Source of the DNA: Pseudaquabacterium terrae
GTDB taxonomy: Bacteria; Pseudomonadota; Gammaproteobacteria; Burkholderiales; Burkholderiaceae_C
DNA length: 64,000 bases
Assembly: GCF_013266755.1 (NCBI RefSeq)
Contig: NZ_JABRWJ010000001.1
Coordinates: 62,001 to 126,000, forward strand
Direction: 5' to 3'
Shown here one piece after another: positions 36,044-45,063 of this stretch. Position 1 is the stretch's first letter. Each line of letters starts with the position of its first letter. Under the pieces are notes generated by a model. That model worked only from the letters and a program-made list of their open reading frames with translations, had not been told where the DNA came from and ran no database searches. Made by a program: the position numbers and the translations under genes.

Positions 36044-37768
36044 CTAGAAGCGCGCCCACTCGTCGGTCCCATTGCGCGCGGCAGTCGACATGGATGCCGG
36101 CTGCGTCGTCGCCAGCGCGGCAGCATGCGGCACGGCTGATCTGGCCTTGCCGACAGCCGTGCGCACCACGTTCCTCGCTGGATCAGCGTGGGTGGCCTGC
36201 ACGAGCTTGAACACCGCAACCGCCTGCACGAGTTGCTGCGCCTGCTGCTTCAAACTCTCGGCCGCCGCCGCGCCTTCTTCGACAAGTGCCGCGTTCTGCT
36301 GCGTGGTCTGGTCCATCTGGCTGACGGCCTCGCCGACCTGTGCCACGCCAGCGCTCTGCTCCGTGTTGGCCGCACTGATTTCGCCCATGATGTCGGTCAC
36401 GCGCCTGATCGACGTCACGATCTCGGTCATCGTCATGCCCGCCTGGTCGACCAGGACAGTGCCGTGCTCGACGCGCTCGACGCTGGCGGTGATCAGGCTC
36501 TTGATCTCCTTGGCGGCTTCGGCGCTGCGCTGCGCGAGGTTACGCACCTCGCCGGCCACGACCGCGAAGCCGCGACCCTGTTCGCCGGCACGAGCCGCTT
36601 CCACGGCCGCGTTGAGCGCCAGGATATTGGTCTGGAAGGCGATGCCGTCGATCACGCCGATGATGTCGGCAATCTTCTTGCTGCTCTCGTTGATGCCCTT
36701 CATCGTATCGACGACCTGGGTAACGACTTCGCCGCCCTGAGTAGCGATCGCCGAAGCGCTCAATGCCAGTTGGTTGGCCTGTCTGGCGTTGTCGGCGTTC
36801 TGTCTGACGGTCGAGCCCAGTTGCTCCATGGACGCAGCGGTCTCCTCGAGCGCGGATGCCTGCTCTTCGGTGCGGCTGGACAGATCGTTGTTGCCTTGAG
36901 CGATCTGGGCCGATGCGGTGGCCACGCCTTCGGCGTTCTCTCGCACGCCCGAGACGACGCGCGACAAGCTATCGCGCATGCTACTCAGCGACACCATCAG
37001 GCTGGTCGTGTCGCCGGGACGCAGATCGATGCTGACGCTGAGGTCTCCGTCGGCAACGCTTTGAGCCAGCGCAGCAGCCGTTGCCGGTTCAGTGCCCAGT
37101 TGCCGCACCAGGCTGCGCGTGATGGCCCACGCCAACGCGACACCCACCACGACGGCCAACGTGGCCGCGGCGAGCATCGCGTGCCAAGCCGTCGAATAGG
37201 ACTGTCCTGCCGTCTGTTTGGCGCCTTCCGCAATCTCGTAGTTGTATCGGTCGACAACCCGCAGCGCATCGTGCACTTCATCGAGGGCCCTCAGGCTTGC
37301 GCCCAGCAAGTACGCGGACGCCGCCTCCTGCTGGAGCGGGTCACCGGCCGCCGCGTTGGAAAGCTCGATCAACCTGCGGTGCGTTTCCAGATAGGCGCGA
37401 AATTTGGCCGCCAGCACGGCCATGTTGGTCTTGTCACGTTCGTCGGTGAGCAGGGTCTTGACGTAGCGCTCACTGGCCTTGTTGTAGGTTTCCAGGCCCC
37501 GCTCGAACAAGGACTCCTGTTCGAGCTTGCTCTGCGGTGTCCGCTCCACCAGGTGGCGCAACTCAGCCCGACGCATCGTTTCCAGGCCGCGGCCGACGTC
37601 GGCCACCGTGTCGAGCGATGGCAGCGTGTTGAGCGAGATGTACTCGAACGCGGTCTTCATCTGACCCATCTGCCAGATCCCGACAGACGCCAGGGCCAAG
37701 GTCATGGCCAACACGATCGCAAAGCCCGCGCCGAGCCTCGTTCCGACCTTCAAATTCGACAACTTCAT
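36044..37768 (-). CDS. Methyl-accepting chemotaxis protein
   Basis: A 574-residue chemoreceptor. TM1 is near residues 10-30, a four-helix-bundle periplasmic sensor spans about 35-190 and TM2 is near 195-215. A HAMP domain follows, then a cytoplasmic signalling domain with the hairpin tip [29 protein letters not shown]. Ligand unknown. Base composition looks lower in GC than the neighbours (about 60% in a sampled line). The block is bracketed by direct repeats made of cupin-end and phosphatase-start sequence, so it seems to have been inserted. A sigma28-like TTATCGGT (minus strand ACCGATAA) lies at 37872-37879, without a clear -35. Confidence 0.87.
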   Translation of the reverse strand: MKLSNLKVGTRLGAGFAIVLAMTLALASVGIWQMGQMKTAFEYISLNTLPSLDTVADVGRGLETMRRAELRHLVERTPQSKLEQESLFERGLETYNKASERYVKTLLTDERDKTNMAVLAAKFRAYLETHRRLIELSNAAAGDPLQQEAASAYLLGASLRALDEVHDALRVVDRYNYEIAEGAKQTAGQSYSTAWHAMLAAATLAVVVGVALAWAITRSLVRQLGTEPATAAALAQSVADGDLSVSIDLRPGDTTSLMVSLSSMRDSLSRVVSGVRENAEGVATASAQIAQGNNDLSSRTEEQASALEETAASMEQLGSTVRQNADNARQANQLALSASAIATQGGEVVTQVVDTMKGINESSKKIADIIGVIDGIAFQTNILALNAAVEAARAGEQGRGFAVVAGEVRNLAQRSAEAAKEIKSLITASVERVEHGTVLVDQAGMTMTEIVTSIRRVTDIMGEISAANTEQSAGVAQVGEAVSQMDQTTQQNAALVEEGAAAAESLKQQAQQLVQAVAVFKLVQATHADPARNVVRTAVGKARSAVPHAAALATTQPASMSTAARNGTDEWARF

Positions 37769-37937
37769 GGTGTGCACTCTCAGCGGAAGGTAATGAACGG
37801 GCCTAAGTCTGCCCAGCCACCCCGGTTGAAACACTCGCTTCGTCAGACAGCAAACTACCGAAGACGATCATTTATCGGTGCCGTTTGATGTTTCATGATC
37901 ATTTCTGACCGCACAAATCATGAACACCGGAGGAGGT

Positions 37938-37968
37938 CGTGAAAGCTGCCTCACTTGTGGCTTTCACG
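37938..37968. repeat. Inverted repeat upstream of the chemoreceptor gene
   Basis: CGTGAAAGC and GCTTTCACG are perfect 9-bp arms around 13 bases. The element lies within the inserted block, near its right end. It may be a hairpin or a binding site; no T-run follows. Confidence 0.45.
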
Positions 37969-38005
37969 GGGGTGCGAACTGGCGCCGCTGGTTTACACCT
38001 GCGGC

Positions 38006-38054
38006 ATGTCGGAACCCTGAGCGGGCTGCCGCGGGGAGTGGATGCGATGCGTCG
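38006..38054. repeat. Direct repeat B flanking the chemoreceptor gene
   Basis: Partner of the repeat at 35986-36033. It still contains a remnant of the end of the cupin gene (ATGTCGGAAC, then CCTGA) ahead of the phosphatase start, so it marks the other edge of an insertion or duplication. Confidence 0.8.
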
Positions 38055-38613
38055 ACGTGCACTGATGATCGTGGCCGCGGCCACACCCTGGCCCGCCCGC
38101 GCCACCACCGAGGACGACATCGCCGCGCGGCTGGCGGCCGGCGGCGCCGTCATGGCGTTCCGCCACGCGCTGGCACCGGGAACCTACGATCCACCCGGCT
38201 TCCGCCTCGACGACTGCAGCACCCAGCGCAACCTCAATGATCAGGGGCGCGCGCAGGCGCAGCGCATCGGCGAGTGGTTCCGCCGCCGCGGCCTCGTGCC
38301 GGCGGCGGTGCGATCGAGCCCGTGGTGCCGCTGCCTCGACACCGCGCGCCTCGCGTTCGGCCGCGCCGACCCGTGGGCGGCGCTCGGGTCGCCGCGTGCC
38401 GCTGCCGATGCGGCGAGTGACGCCAGCGGGGACGGATTGCGGCGCGCGCTCGTCGCAGCGACGGCGCGGCGCGGCCGCTTCGAGGTCTGGGTGTCGCACC
38501 AGTTCGTGCTGTCGGCGCTCGTCGGTGGCGCCACGGCGTCGGGCGAGGGGCTGCTGCTGGACGCCGCATCGGACGGCACGCCGCGGATCCTGGGCCGCCT
38601 GGCGATCGAGTGA
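38047..38613 (+). CDS. Histidine phosphatase-family protein
   Basis: A 188-residue histidine phosphatase with an N-terminal leader (MRRRALMIVAAATPWPARA) that looks like a signal peptide. The catalytic motif is FRHALAPGT, with alanine in place of the usual glycine of RHG, and the second active-site histidine is in WVSHQFVLSAL. Substrate unknown; proteins of this group dephosphorylate small molecules or proteins in the periplasm. ATG 38047 is the start shared with the damaged copy at 46658. Confidence 0.78.
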   Translation: MRRRALMIVAAATPWPARATTEDDIAARLAAGGAVMAFRHALAPGTYDPPGFRLDDCSTQRNLNDQGRAQAQRIGEWFRRRGLVPAAVRSSPWCRCLDTARLAFGRADPWAALGSPRAAADAASDASGDGLRRALVAATARRGRFEVWVSHQFVLSALVGGATASGEGLLLDAASDGTPRILGRLAIE

Positions 38614-38659
38614 CCACAGCGGGCGCAGGCCAAGCGGGCTCCGTCGGCGGGAGCGCCGC

Positions 38660-38726
38660 TCATCGCAGATGCCAGCGCAACGGCTTGGTCGTCTCCCGCG
38701 TGATGACGCCTTTCGCCTCCAGATCG
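38660..38726 (-). pseudogene. Remnant of the small wHTH-like gene found at 46984-47202
   Basis: The minus strand encodes only the last 22 codons (DLEAKGVITRETTKPLRWHLR then stop), matching the end of the 72-residue protein at 46984-47202. Homology stops abruptly at about 38726, just before the LysR promoter. It shows that the duplicated segment extends past the phosphatase gene. Confidence 0.75.
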
Positions 38727-38763
38727 GCGGTCGCTCGGGCCCTATCATCGACTGCCTGGCCTG

Positions 38764-39738
38764 ATGGGCTCCTGTCGCGACCCAGGCATGATTGCGTCCA
38801 TGACGCCTGCACCCGCATCAACTGGTCTGGACTGGGACGACTTGCGCATCGCCCTGGCCATTGCTGAAAGCGGCACTCTCTCAGGGGCGGCGATCTCGCT
38901 CCACATCAGCCATCCGACGCTGTCGCGGCGGCTGCAGCGGATGGAGCGCAGGCTTGGCACGCGTCTCTTTGAGCGCATGCCCATTGGCTTGCGGCCTACC
39001 ACCGCAGGTGAAGAGGTGAGAGAGCTTGCATTGCGGCTGCGTGATGACATTGCCGCACTCGAGCGCCACATCGGTGGACGCGATGAAGGGAACGTCGGCA
39101 CTGTCCGGCTGACGGCGCCCGACGCTGTGTCGGAGTACCTCCTGCCGAATGTCCTGCGGACACTGTGCAGCACTCACCCACAACTGCAGATCGATCTCTT
39201 GGTCTCCAATGATGTCCTGCCGCTGGCACGGCGAACTGCCGACATCGCGTTGCGCGTGACCAGCAAGCCAGCGGAATCGCTGCGTGGGCGCCAGGTGGGC
39301 GCGGTCGCGATGGCTGTGTATGCCTCGCGTCAGCTGTTGCCTCGAGACAGACAAGCTCTCCCTGGCGCGCCGTGGATCGGATTCGACGCCAGCCTCGCCT
39401 GCAGCGGTCCTGGTGTCTGGCTCGCTCGGAATGTCCCCGAGAGCGCCGTACGATTTCGGGCCAACACGCTGCTCGGAGCAGCGCAGGCGGTCAAGTCGGG
39501 GATCGGCTTTGGCGTTCTGCCTTGCTTTGTTGGGCAGTCCCTTGCAGGTGTGGACCAGGTGGGTGAGCCCATTTCCGAGCTCTCTCAGCCGCTCTGGTTG
39601 CTCATGCACGCAGACACCGCAAGCATTCCCCGTGTGCGGGCGGCAAGCGCCGCGCTTGCCGCCGAGATCAAGAAGGCGTCAGGCCTTCTGACCGGCTACG
39701 GCAGTAGCGAGAGGGACCAGGCTGCTCAGCACGCGTGA
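38764..39738 (+). CDS. LysR-family transcriptional regulator
   Basis: About 310-324 residues. The N-terminal helix-turn-helix is standard (LSGAAISLHISHPTLSRRLQ), followed by the effector domain, VRLTAPDAVSEYLLPNVL onward. Possible starts are ATG 38764, 38788 and 38800; the last is closest to the usual spacing before the helix-turn-helix. The end overlaps the end of the GST gene by 60 bases tail to tail. Target unknown; the GST gene is one possibility. Confidence 0.85.
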   Translation: MGSCRDPGMIASMTPAPASTGLDWDDLRIALAIAESGTLSGAAISLHISHPTLSRRLQRMERRLGTRLFERMPIGLRPTTAGEEVRELALRLRDDIAALERHIGGRDEGNVGTVRLTAPDAVSEYLLPNVLRTLCSTHPQLQIDLLVSNDVLPLARRTADIALRVTSKPAESLRGRQVGAVAMAVYASRQLLPRDRQALPGAPWIGFDASLACSGPGVWLARNVPESAVRFRANTLLGAAQAVKSGIGFGVLPCFVGQSLAGVDQVGEPISELSQPLWLLMHADTASIPRVRAASAALAAEIKKASGLLTGYGSSERDQAAQHA

Positions 39739-40383
39739 GAGGTGAGACCCGTGCTCGAGAAGGTACCGCCTGAAGACATGCCCGTAGTTCGGCACCACGG
39801 CATGGCGAACCGAGGGGCGCTCGGCCAGCGCGCGACGGTACGACGGCACCGCGCCGAGGCCGGCGAAGATGCCGAAGTCCCCGATGTCATCGAATGTGTC
39901 GAAGAGCCTGAAGACAGGGGCGAATGCCGCGTCGACCAGGCCGAAGCGAGTGCCGCAGAAATACGGACCGGCGCCGAGGTGCTGTTCCAACCGCCGAAAC
40001 CGTCCGGCCAGATCCGCGCACTTGCGATCGAAGGCAGCGGCGTCCGGCGCCGTGTAGAAACCGAACACATCGGCGATGACGGCTGAGGCGAACTCTGCCC
40101 AGGCGCGCTCGCGTGCCCGTTCCAGCGGACCCGACGACCACATCGGGGTCGCGGGCACGACGTCTTCGATGTACTCGCAGATCACAGCAGTCTCGAAGAG
40201 CGCCTCGTCGCCGACCCGGAGGACGGGCACCTTGCCGAGCGGGGACAGCTGAACGAACCAGGCCGGCTTGGCTGCCAAGTCGATGTAGGTGCGCTCGTAC
40301 GGCAGGCCCTTCTCGGTGAGCTGAATGGCGGCGCGTTGGGTGTACGGGCACAGCAGGTTGCTGATGAGTTCGAAGCGGGTCAT
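39679..40383 (-). CDS. Glutathione S-transferase-family protein
   Basis: A 234-residue GST. The thioredoxin-fold domain starts ELISNLLCPYTQRAA, with the CPYT cysteine seen in omega-like and glutathionyl-transferring groups. SPLGKVPVL and the ETAVICEYIE glutathione site follow. It does not look like a maleylpyruvate isomerase (zeta class). Conjugation or glutathione-lyase activity is plausible; substrate unknown. Confidence 0.85.
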   Translation of the reverse strand: MTRFELISNLLCPYTQRAAIQLTEKGLPYERTYIDLAAKPAWFVQLSPLGKVPVLRVGDEALFETAVICEYIEDVVPATPMWSSGPLERARERAWAEFASAVIADVFGFYTAPDAAAFDRKCADLAGRFRRLEQHLGAGPYFCGTRFGLVDAAFAPVFRLFDTFDDIGDFGIFAGLGAVPSYRRALAERPSVRHAVVPNYGHVFRRYLLEHGSHLSRVLSSLVPLATAVAGQKA

Positions 40384-40521
40384 GAAAAGGTCCGGGTCAA
40401 TGAAGGCCCCGACGGTAGGCGCTCGCGGGCGCACGCAACATCGAAAAGATGCTCAGGCTGCTGTGCAGGAACGTTCAGCCGCCGTCGGGTTTCGCGAGCA
40501 GTAGGGTCAAGCCATGACGAC

Positions 40522-40806
40522 AACGCTCAACGCGCGCTGGAGTTGATCCAGGCCGAACGGTCGCTGGCTGCCTTCGTGTGGCGCTACGAGTCGCCGAACA
40601 ACGAGGGTGTGCCGCAGACGGCCTCGACGTCGGCGCAGTCCATTGCGCTGTCCAAGGCGTTGAAGGCGCGCGGATGGAAGTTCGTCGGGCCCACCACCGT
40701 CTTCGCCTTCATGCAAGCCATAGGCCTGCTGAACGATCATGCGGAGGCTTGCGTGATCAGGGACGAGGTGCGCGCGGCTCGCGCCGCCTTCGAGCCGCCC
40801 TGCTAG
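40522..40806 (+). pseudogene. tag: C-terminal fragment of DNA-3-methyladenine glycosylase I
   Basis: The frame encodes only the last 95 or so residues of a Tag-family protein: NAQRALELIQAERSLAAFVW, then SIALSKALKARGWKFVGPTT and VFAFMQAIGLLNDHAE. Intact Tag is about 190 residues and begins with zinc-binding cysteines; that half is missing and no suitable start precedes the fragment. The gene is therefore a truncated remnant. Confidence 0.8.
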
Positions 40807-41057
40807 GCCGTGCCGCGCGAAACGCGCTTTTTCTTCTGCTTGGCCACAGGCAGCGGTGCGTTGTGCTCGAGCGAAAGGTCGATCCAGAATTTCAACGCTT
40901 CAGCGATCGAAGGGGTGGCGCTCAAGAAGCCTCCGCGGTGTGCGTCTGGCCGTATTCTCGGGCTGCAGAGGGCGCCTCGCCGACGCCGGCCGCACGGGCT
41001 GGGCTCTCGCGGCCCCCCTAGAATTTCGGCTTCATCAGCACCCCGAGAACCCCGCCC

Positions 41058-43769
41058 GTGACAACCGAGCCAGCCGCCCTGCCAATGCCAACGGGTGTCG
41101 CGCTGACCAAGTTCCGGGTGCCGCGACCGCGGCGTGATTTCGTGCGCCGCGATGCCCTGCTGGCCCACCTGCGCCAGCTCACGCTGGACACGCCGGTGAC
41201 CTTGATATGCGCGCCGGCGGGCTCGGGCAAGACCACCTTGATGGTGCAGCTCGCCGCAGCGGATGCGCCGGGCGAACTGGCGGTCTGGGTGGCGCTGGAC
41301 GACAGCGACAACAACCCGGCCCGGCTGCTGGCGACGCTGGTGCAGTCGCTGCTGCCGCTCGACATGGCCTGGGAGATGGACCCGCGCGCGCTGGTGGCCA
41401 ACGTCACGGGCAGCGGCCCCGAGGCGCGCGCCGTGCTGGCCGGCATCGTCAACGCGCTGTGCACCGTGCCGGCCCAGCGCGTGGTCTGGCTGCTCGACGA
41501 CCTGCACCGCATCACCGACCCGAACGCCGTCAGCCTGCTCGATTCGTTGATCGAGCGCCTGCCCGAGCACGTGGCGCTGGTGCTGGGCTCACGCACCGAG
41601 CCGGCCCTGCCGCTGGCCCGGCTGCGCGCCCACGGTGAGCTGGGCGAGATCGACGCCAGCCCGCTGCGCTTCGACGAACCCACCGTCATCGCGTTGGCAC
41701 AGCACCGCTGGGGCAGCGCGCCGGCGCTCGAGGTCGTGCGCGACACGCTGGCGCGCACCGGTGGCTGGGCGGTCGGCGTGAATCTGATGCTGGCCTCCAG
41801 CACCGGCACGGGCATCGTGCGGCCAGCCCTGCAGCACGAGACGCCGCGGCGGGCCCTGTTCGACTTTCTGGCCCAGGAGGTCCTCGATGAGCTGCCGCCG
41901 GACTTGCGCGACTTCGCGGTCGACTGTGCCGTGCTGCCCGAGCTGAACCCGGCCCGCTGCCAGGCCGTGACGCTGCGCAGCGACAGCCGCGACGCGCTCG
42001 ACGCCCTGCTGCGCCGCCACTTGTTCCTGAGCGTGGTCGAAGACAGCCAGCCGGTGCTGCGCTTCCATGACCTGTTTCGCGACTTCCTGCTGGCGCAACT
42101 GGCGCGCAAGCCGGCGGCCCATGTGCGCCTGCTGCACGAGCGCGCTGCGGCGGCCGAAGAGCTGCCGGAGCGCGCGATCAGCCACTGGCTGGATGCCGGG
42201 CGCTGGATCGCAGCGGCCGACCTGATCGTGCACCATGGGCTGCGCCTGGCCAGCGAAGGGGCGTATGCAACGCTGGAGCGCTGGGTCGAACGGCTGCCGG
42301 CCGACGTCGTGGCGGCCGATCCGCGGCTGGCCTTGCTGCGCACCGAATGCGCCTGGTCGCGCTGGGACTGGGAGCAGGTGCTGCTGCATGCGGCACCGGC
42401 AGCCGTTGGCCTGGAGCAGTCGGGCGACCTGCCCGGCCAGCTGCGGGCCCAGCTGCTGTTGGCTGCCACGCTCGGCGCGCTGGGCCACCTGGAAGAACGC
42501 GCGGCGCTGACCGAGCGCACCTTGCGCCTGGACCTGCCTGCCAGCGACGCGGCGCAGTTCCATCTGCAGCGGGCGTGGAGCGATTTTTCGCTCGGCCACA
42601 GCGGGCAGGTCGGCAAGCACCTGGCGACGATGAACGCGCTGGTGGCCGAGGACCCGGCGCGTTATGCACCGCAGGTGGCGCCCACCCTCAACTGCCACTT
42701 CGGCGGCCTGCCCGGCGTGACCGAGGCCTACCTGCAGTTTGCGGCGCTGTGCGACTCGGTGCCCAAGCCGGCCGCGATGCCCTGGCATTCGACGCCCGTG
42801 GTGCTCGGTGCCTGGGCTGCCCTGTGGCAGGCGCGCCGCGGCGGTGCCACGCAGGCGCTGCGGCGTGCCGAGGAGATCCAGCATCGCTTCGGCAAGGTGC
42901 GCTACGTGCTGCTCGACGCCACCCACCTGCAGGCGCTGCTGCTGGCGGCGACCGGCGAATTCGACGCCGCACGCCAGGTCCTCGAGGCCCTGCTGGCGGA
43001 CCTGGCGTCCAGCGATGCCGAAGGCCTGCGCCGCGTGTGGCAGCGGCCCTACCGCAGCGTGCTGGCCCGCACGCTGTGGATGGCGCAGGATGGCCCCGGG
43101 CTGGCGGCCCAGGCCGCCTGGCTCGAAGGGCCGCTGCGCCACCGCGAATGGCCGCTGACCGCGGGCGCGGTGGACAGCGTTCGCGGCCAGGCCGCCCTGC
43201 TGGCCGGTGCGCTGGACGCTGCGCAGGACGCACTGGAGACAGCGGTCGCGCACCACGCCCGCTACCCGGCGCCGGCGTTTTATGCCGACCCCCGGGTGGC
43301 GCTCGCCGGCGTCCACCTGCGGCGCCACGATCCGGCCCTCGCCTGGGCCACGGTGGCGCCCGTGCTGCAGGAGATCGCTCGCGATGGCACGCCCGGCCGC
43401 TTGCTGCTGGAACCCGCTCCGCTGGTCGACAGCCTGCTGGCGCTGTGCCCGGCCAAGGCGCCCCACGCCGCCCAGGTGGCGGGGCTGCAGCAGACGCTGG
43501 CCGGTTGGCGCGCGGCAGCCGCGCACACGGCCGCCGACACGACCCCTCGGGCCGAGCCGGCGCCGCTGGGCCCGCCGGGGTTACGGCTGACCGAACGCGA
43601 GCGCGAAGTGCTCGAGCTGGTGGCGCAGGGCCTGTCCAACAAGCTGCTGGCGCGGCAGCTCTCGCTGAGCGCGCACACCGTCAAGCGCCATCTCGCCAAC
43701 ATCCTCGACAAGCTCGACTGCGACAACCGGGTCCAGGCGGCAGCGCTGTGGCGGCGCGACACAAACTGA
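41058..43769 (+). CDS. MalT-type LuxR regulator with STAND ATPase
   Basis: A 903-residue regulator of the large MalT class. An N-terminal ATPase has P-loop CAPAGSGKTT (51-60) and Walker B VVWLLDDLH. Long helical TPR-like repeats fill the middle. The C terminus (about 835-903) is a LuxR DNA-binding domain (LTEREREVLELVAQGLSNKLLARQL). Such proteins switch on target genes when a small inducer and ATP are bound. The start is GTG 41058. The small NTF2-like gene downstream is a possible target; the inducer is unknown. Confidence 0.87.
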   Translation: MTTEPAALPMPTGVALTKFRVPRPRRDFVRRDALLAHLRQLTLDTPVTLICAPAGSGKTTLMVQLAAADAPGELAVWVALDDSDNNPARLLATLVQSLLPLDMAWEMDPRALVANVTGSGPEARAVLAGIVNALCTVPAQRVVWLLDDLHRITDPNAVSLLDSLIERLPEHVALVLGSRTEPALPLARLRAHGELGEIDASPLRFDEPTVIALAQHRWGSAPALEVVRDTLARTGGWAVGVNLMLASSTGTGIVRPALQHETPRRALFDFLAQEVLDELPPDLRDFAVDCAVLPELNPARCQAVTLRSDSRDALDALLRRHLFLSVVEDSQPVLRFHDLFRDFLLAQLARKPAAHVRLLHERAAAAEELPERAISHWLDAGRWIAAADLIVHHGLRLASEGAYATLERWVERLPADVVAADPRLALLRTECAWSRWDWEQVLLHAAPAAVGLEQSGDLPGQLRAQLLLAATLGALGHLEERAALTERTLRLDLPASDAAQFHLQRAWSDFSLGHSGQVGKHLATMNALVAEDPARYAPQVAPTLNCHFGGLPGVTEAYLQFAALCDSVPKPAAMPWHSTPVVLGAWAALWQARRGGATQALRRAEEIQHRFGKVRYVLLDATHLQALLLAATGEFDAARQVLEALLADLASSDAEGLRRVWQRPYRSVLARTLWMAQDGPGLAAQAAWLEGPLRHREWPLTAGAVDSVRGQAALLAGALDAAQDALETAVAHHARYPAPAFYADPRVALAGVHLRRHDPALAWATVAPVLQEIARDGTPGRLLLEPAPLVDSLLALCPAKAPHAAQVAGLQQTLAGWRAAAAHTAADTTPRAEPAPLGPPGLRLTEREREVLELVAQGLSNKLLARQLSLSAHTVKRHLANILDKLDCDNRVQAAALWRRDTN

Positions 43770-43874
43770 AGCGCCCAGCGGCACGTCAGCCGACGGGCAT
43801 GGCTCTTTCGGGCGATGAGGCGGCCGGCTGCGCTGCCGATACTGGCAGCCTCGACTCCTGGCCGACGGCCGCCG

Positions 43875-44288
43875 ATGGAAGATCACGCTGCGACCGATCC
43901 CCTCTCGCTGGCCCTGCAGTGGCTGCAGCGGCCCGCGGACTGGCCCCAGACGGCCGCTGCGCTCTACGACGCCGCGGTTTGCTGGCGGGCGCCGGCGCGC
44001 GGCCTGCTGATCGAGGGCCGTGACGCGGTGCTGGCGCACCTTTGCGAGGATGCCCGGCGCTTCGCTGCGGCCGAGCAGGTGGTGCTGCGGCGCGTGGTGG
44101 CCGGCACGCGGCTGATCGACGAGTCGGCGCTGACCTTCATCTGCCCCGCCGACGGTATTGCCGGCGTCGAGCTGACGGCGGGCGACCGCATCGAACTCAA
44201 GCGCACCCGGCTGCTCAGCTTCGCCGGCGGCTTGATCGTCGACGAGCTGAACCTGGAAACCTGGACGGTGCTGCAACGCGCCGGCTGA
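43875..44288 (+). CDS. Small SnoaL/NTF2-like protein
   Basis: A 137-residue protein whose pattern (ALYDAAVCWRAPARGLLIEGRDAVLAHL near the start, ESALTFICPADG and VELTAGDRIELKRTRLLSF later) resembles the SnoaL-like NTF2 fold used by isomerases and hydroxylases. The active site cannot be assigned. ATG 43875 is the first start with the fold intact. It follows the MalT-type gene by about 105 bases on the same strand. Confidence 0.55.
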   Translation: MEDHAATDPLSLALQWLQRPADWPQTAAALYDAAVCWRAPARGLLIEGRDAVLAHLCEDARRFAAAEQVVLRRVVAGTRLIDESALTFICPADGIAGVELTAGDRIELKRTRLLSFAGGLIVDELNLETWTVLQRAG

Positions 44289-44307
44289 CGCGCCGGTCGG
44301 GCCGACG

Positions 44308-45012
44308 TCAGGCGCTGGGACCCTCCACGTTCAGCACCCGCCTGCCCAGCGAACGCCCCGCCGGCCGGTCGAGCACCTGCACCGTCGTCTGGCGCGGCGT
44401 GAAGTCGTCGGGCAGGCGCATCGAGCCGCTGACGATCTCGTGGCCTTCGACCGACAGGATCACCGGCTCCATCGTCAGCGTCGTCGGCTTGCCGCCGGCC
44501 GATGCCCCGGCGACGACGATCTGCATCACGCCGGCCAGCGGCTTCGCGGCCTTGCGCCGCGTCAGCACGACCTCGTAGTCCAGGCTGCCGCGGCGCGCCG
44601 TGAAGCGGCCGATGCGCACTTCGACGGCATTCTGCGCGGCCCGCGGGTCGGGCGGCAAGGTCGCCAGCAGCGCCGCCAGATCGGCGCGCGCGCGTTCGGC
44701 AGCGCCCTGCGCAGCGCCCAGCGCCGTGTCGCGTTTGCGCGCCTCGGCGTTCGTCTTGTCGAGTTGCTGCTGCAAGCTGTCGCGCTCGTGCAGCAGCCGC
44801 TCACGTTCGGCGTCAGCCTTCGTGAACGACTCGCGCAGTGCATGCGAGTCGGCGGCGCTCAGCCGCGGCGGCAGCAGCTTGTGCTGCACCGTGACCACGG
44901 CGGCGATGCCGAGCGCGATGCCCAGCATCAACAGCAGCAGCCAGGCCGGCACGCTGCGACGGCGCCGGCCGCGGTAGGGGTCGAAGACGATGGCTTTGCG
45001 CGATCCAAACAC
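44308..45012 (-). CDS. Membrane-anchored coiled-coil protein (DUF6776-like)
   Basis: A 234-residue protein. It has a basic N terminus, then a transmembrane helix (AWLLLLMLGIALGIAAVVTV), a coiled coil (about 55-115, including ERLLHERDSLQQQLDKTN) and a beta-rich C-terminal domain. The overall plan fits a DUF6776-type protein of Burkholderiales. Function unknown. It is separate from its neighbours. Confidence 0.6.
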   Translation of the reverse strand: MFGSRKAIVFDPYRGRRRRSVPAWLLLLMLGIALGIAAVVTVQHKLLPPRLSAADSHALRESFTKADAERERLLHERDSLQQQLDKTNAEARKRDTALGAAQGAAERARADLAALLATLPPDPRAAQNAVEVRIGRFTARRGSLDYEVVLTRRKAAKPLAGVMQIVVAGASAGGKPTTLTMEPVILSVEGHEIVSGSMRLPDDFTPRQTTVQVLDRPAGRSLGRRVLNVEGPSA

Positions 45013-45063
45013 CGGGGCAGCTTAAGCGGCCTTGCGACACCCGCTGCAACACGATGTGAGCGT

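Noticed and set aside
37872-37879. Sigma28 promoter for the chemoreceptor gene
   Set aside because: ACCGATAA on the minus strand resembles the -10, but no -35 at the required distance was found; it is mentioned only as a possibility.
39679-40383. GST gene as the missing maleylpyruvate isomerase nagL
   Set aside because: It lacks the zeta-class opening and has a CPYT active site. It is also 30 kb away from the nag genes and beside an unrelated LysR gene.
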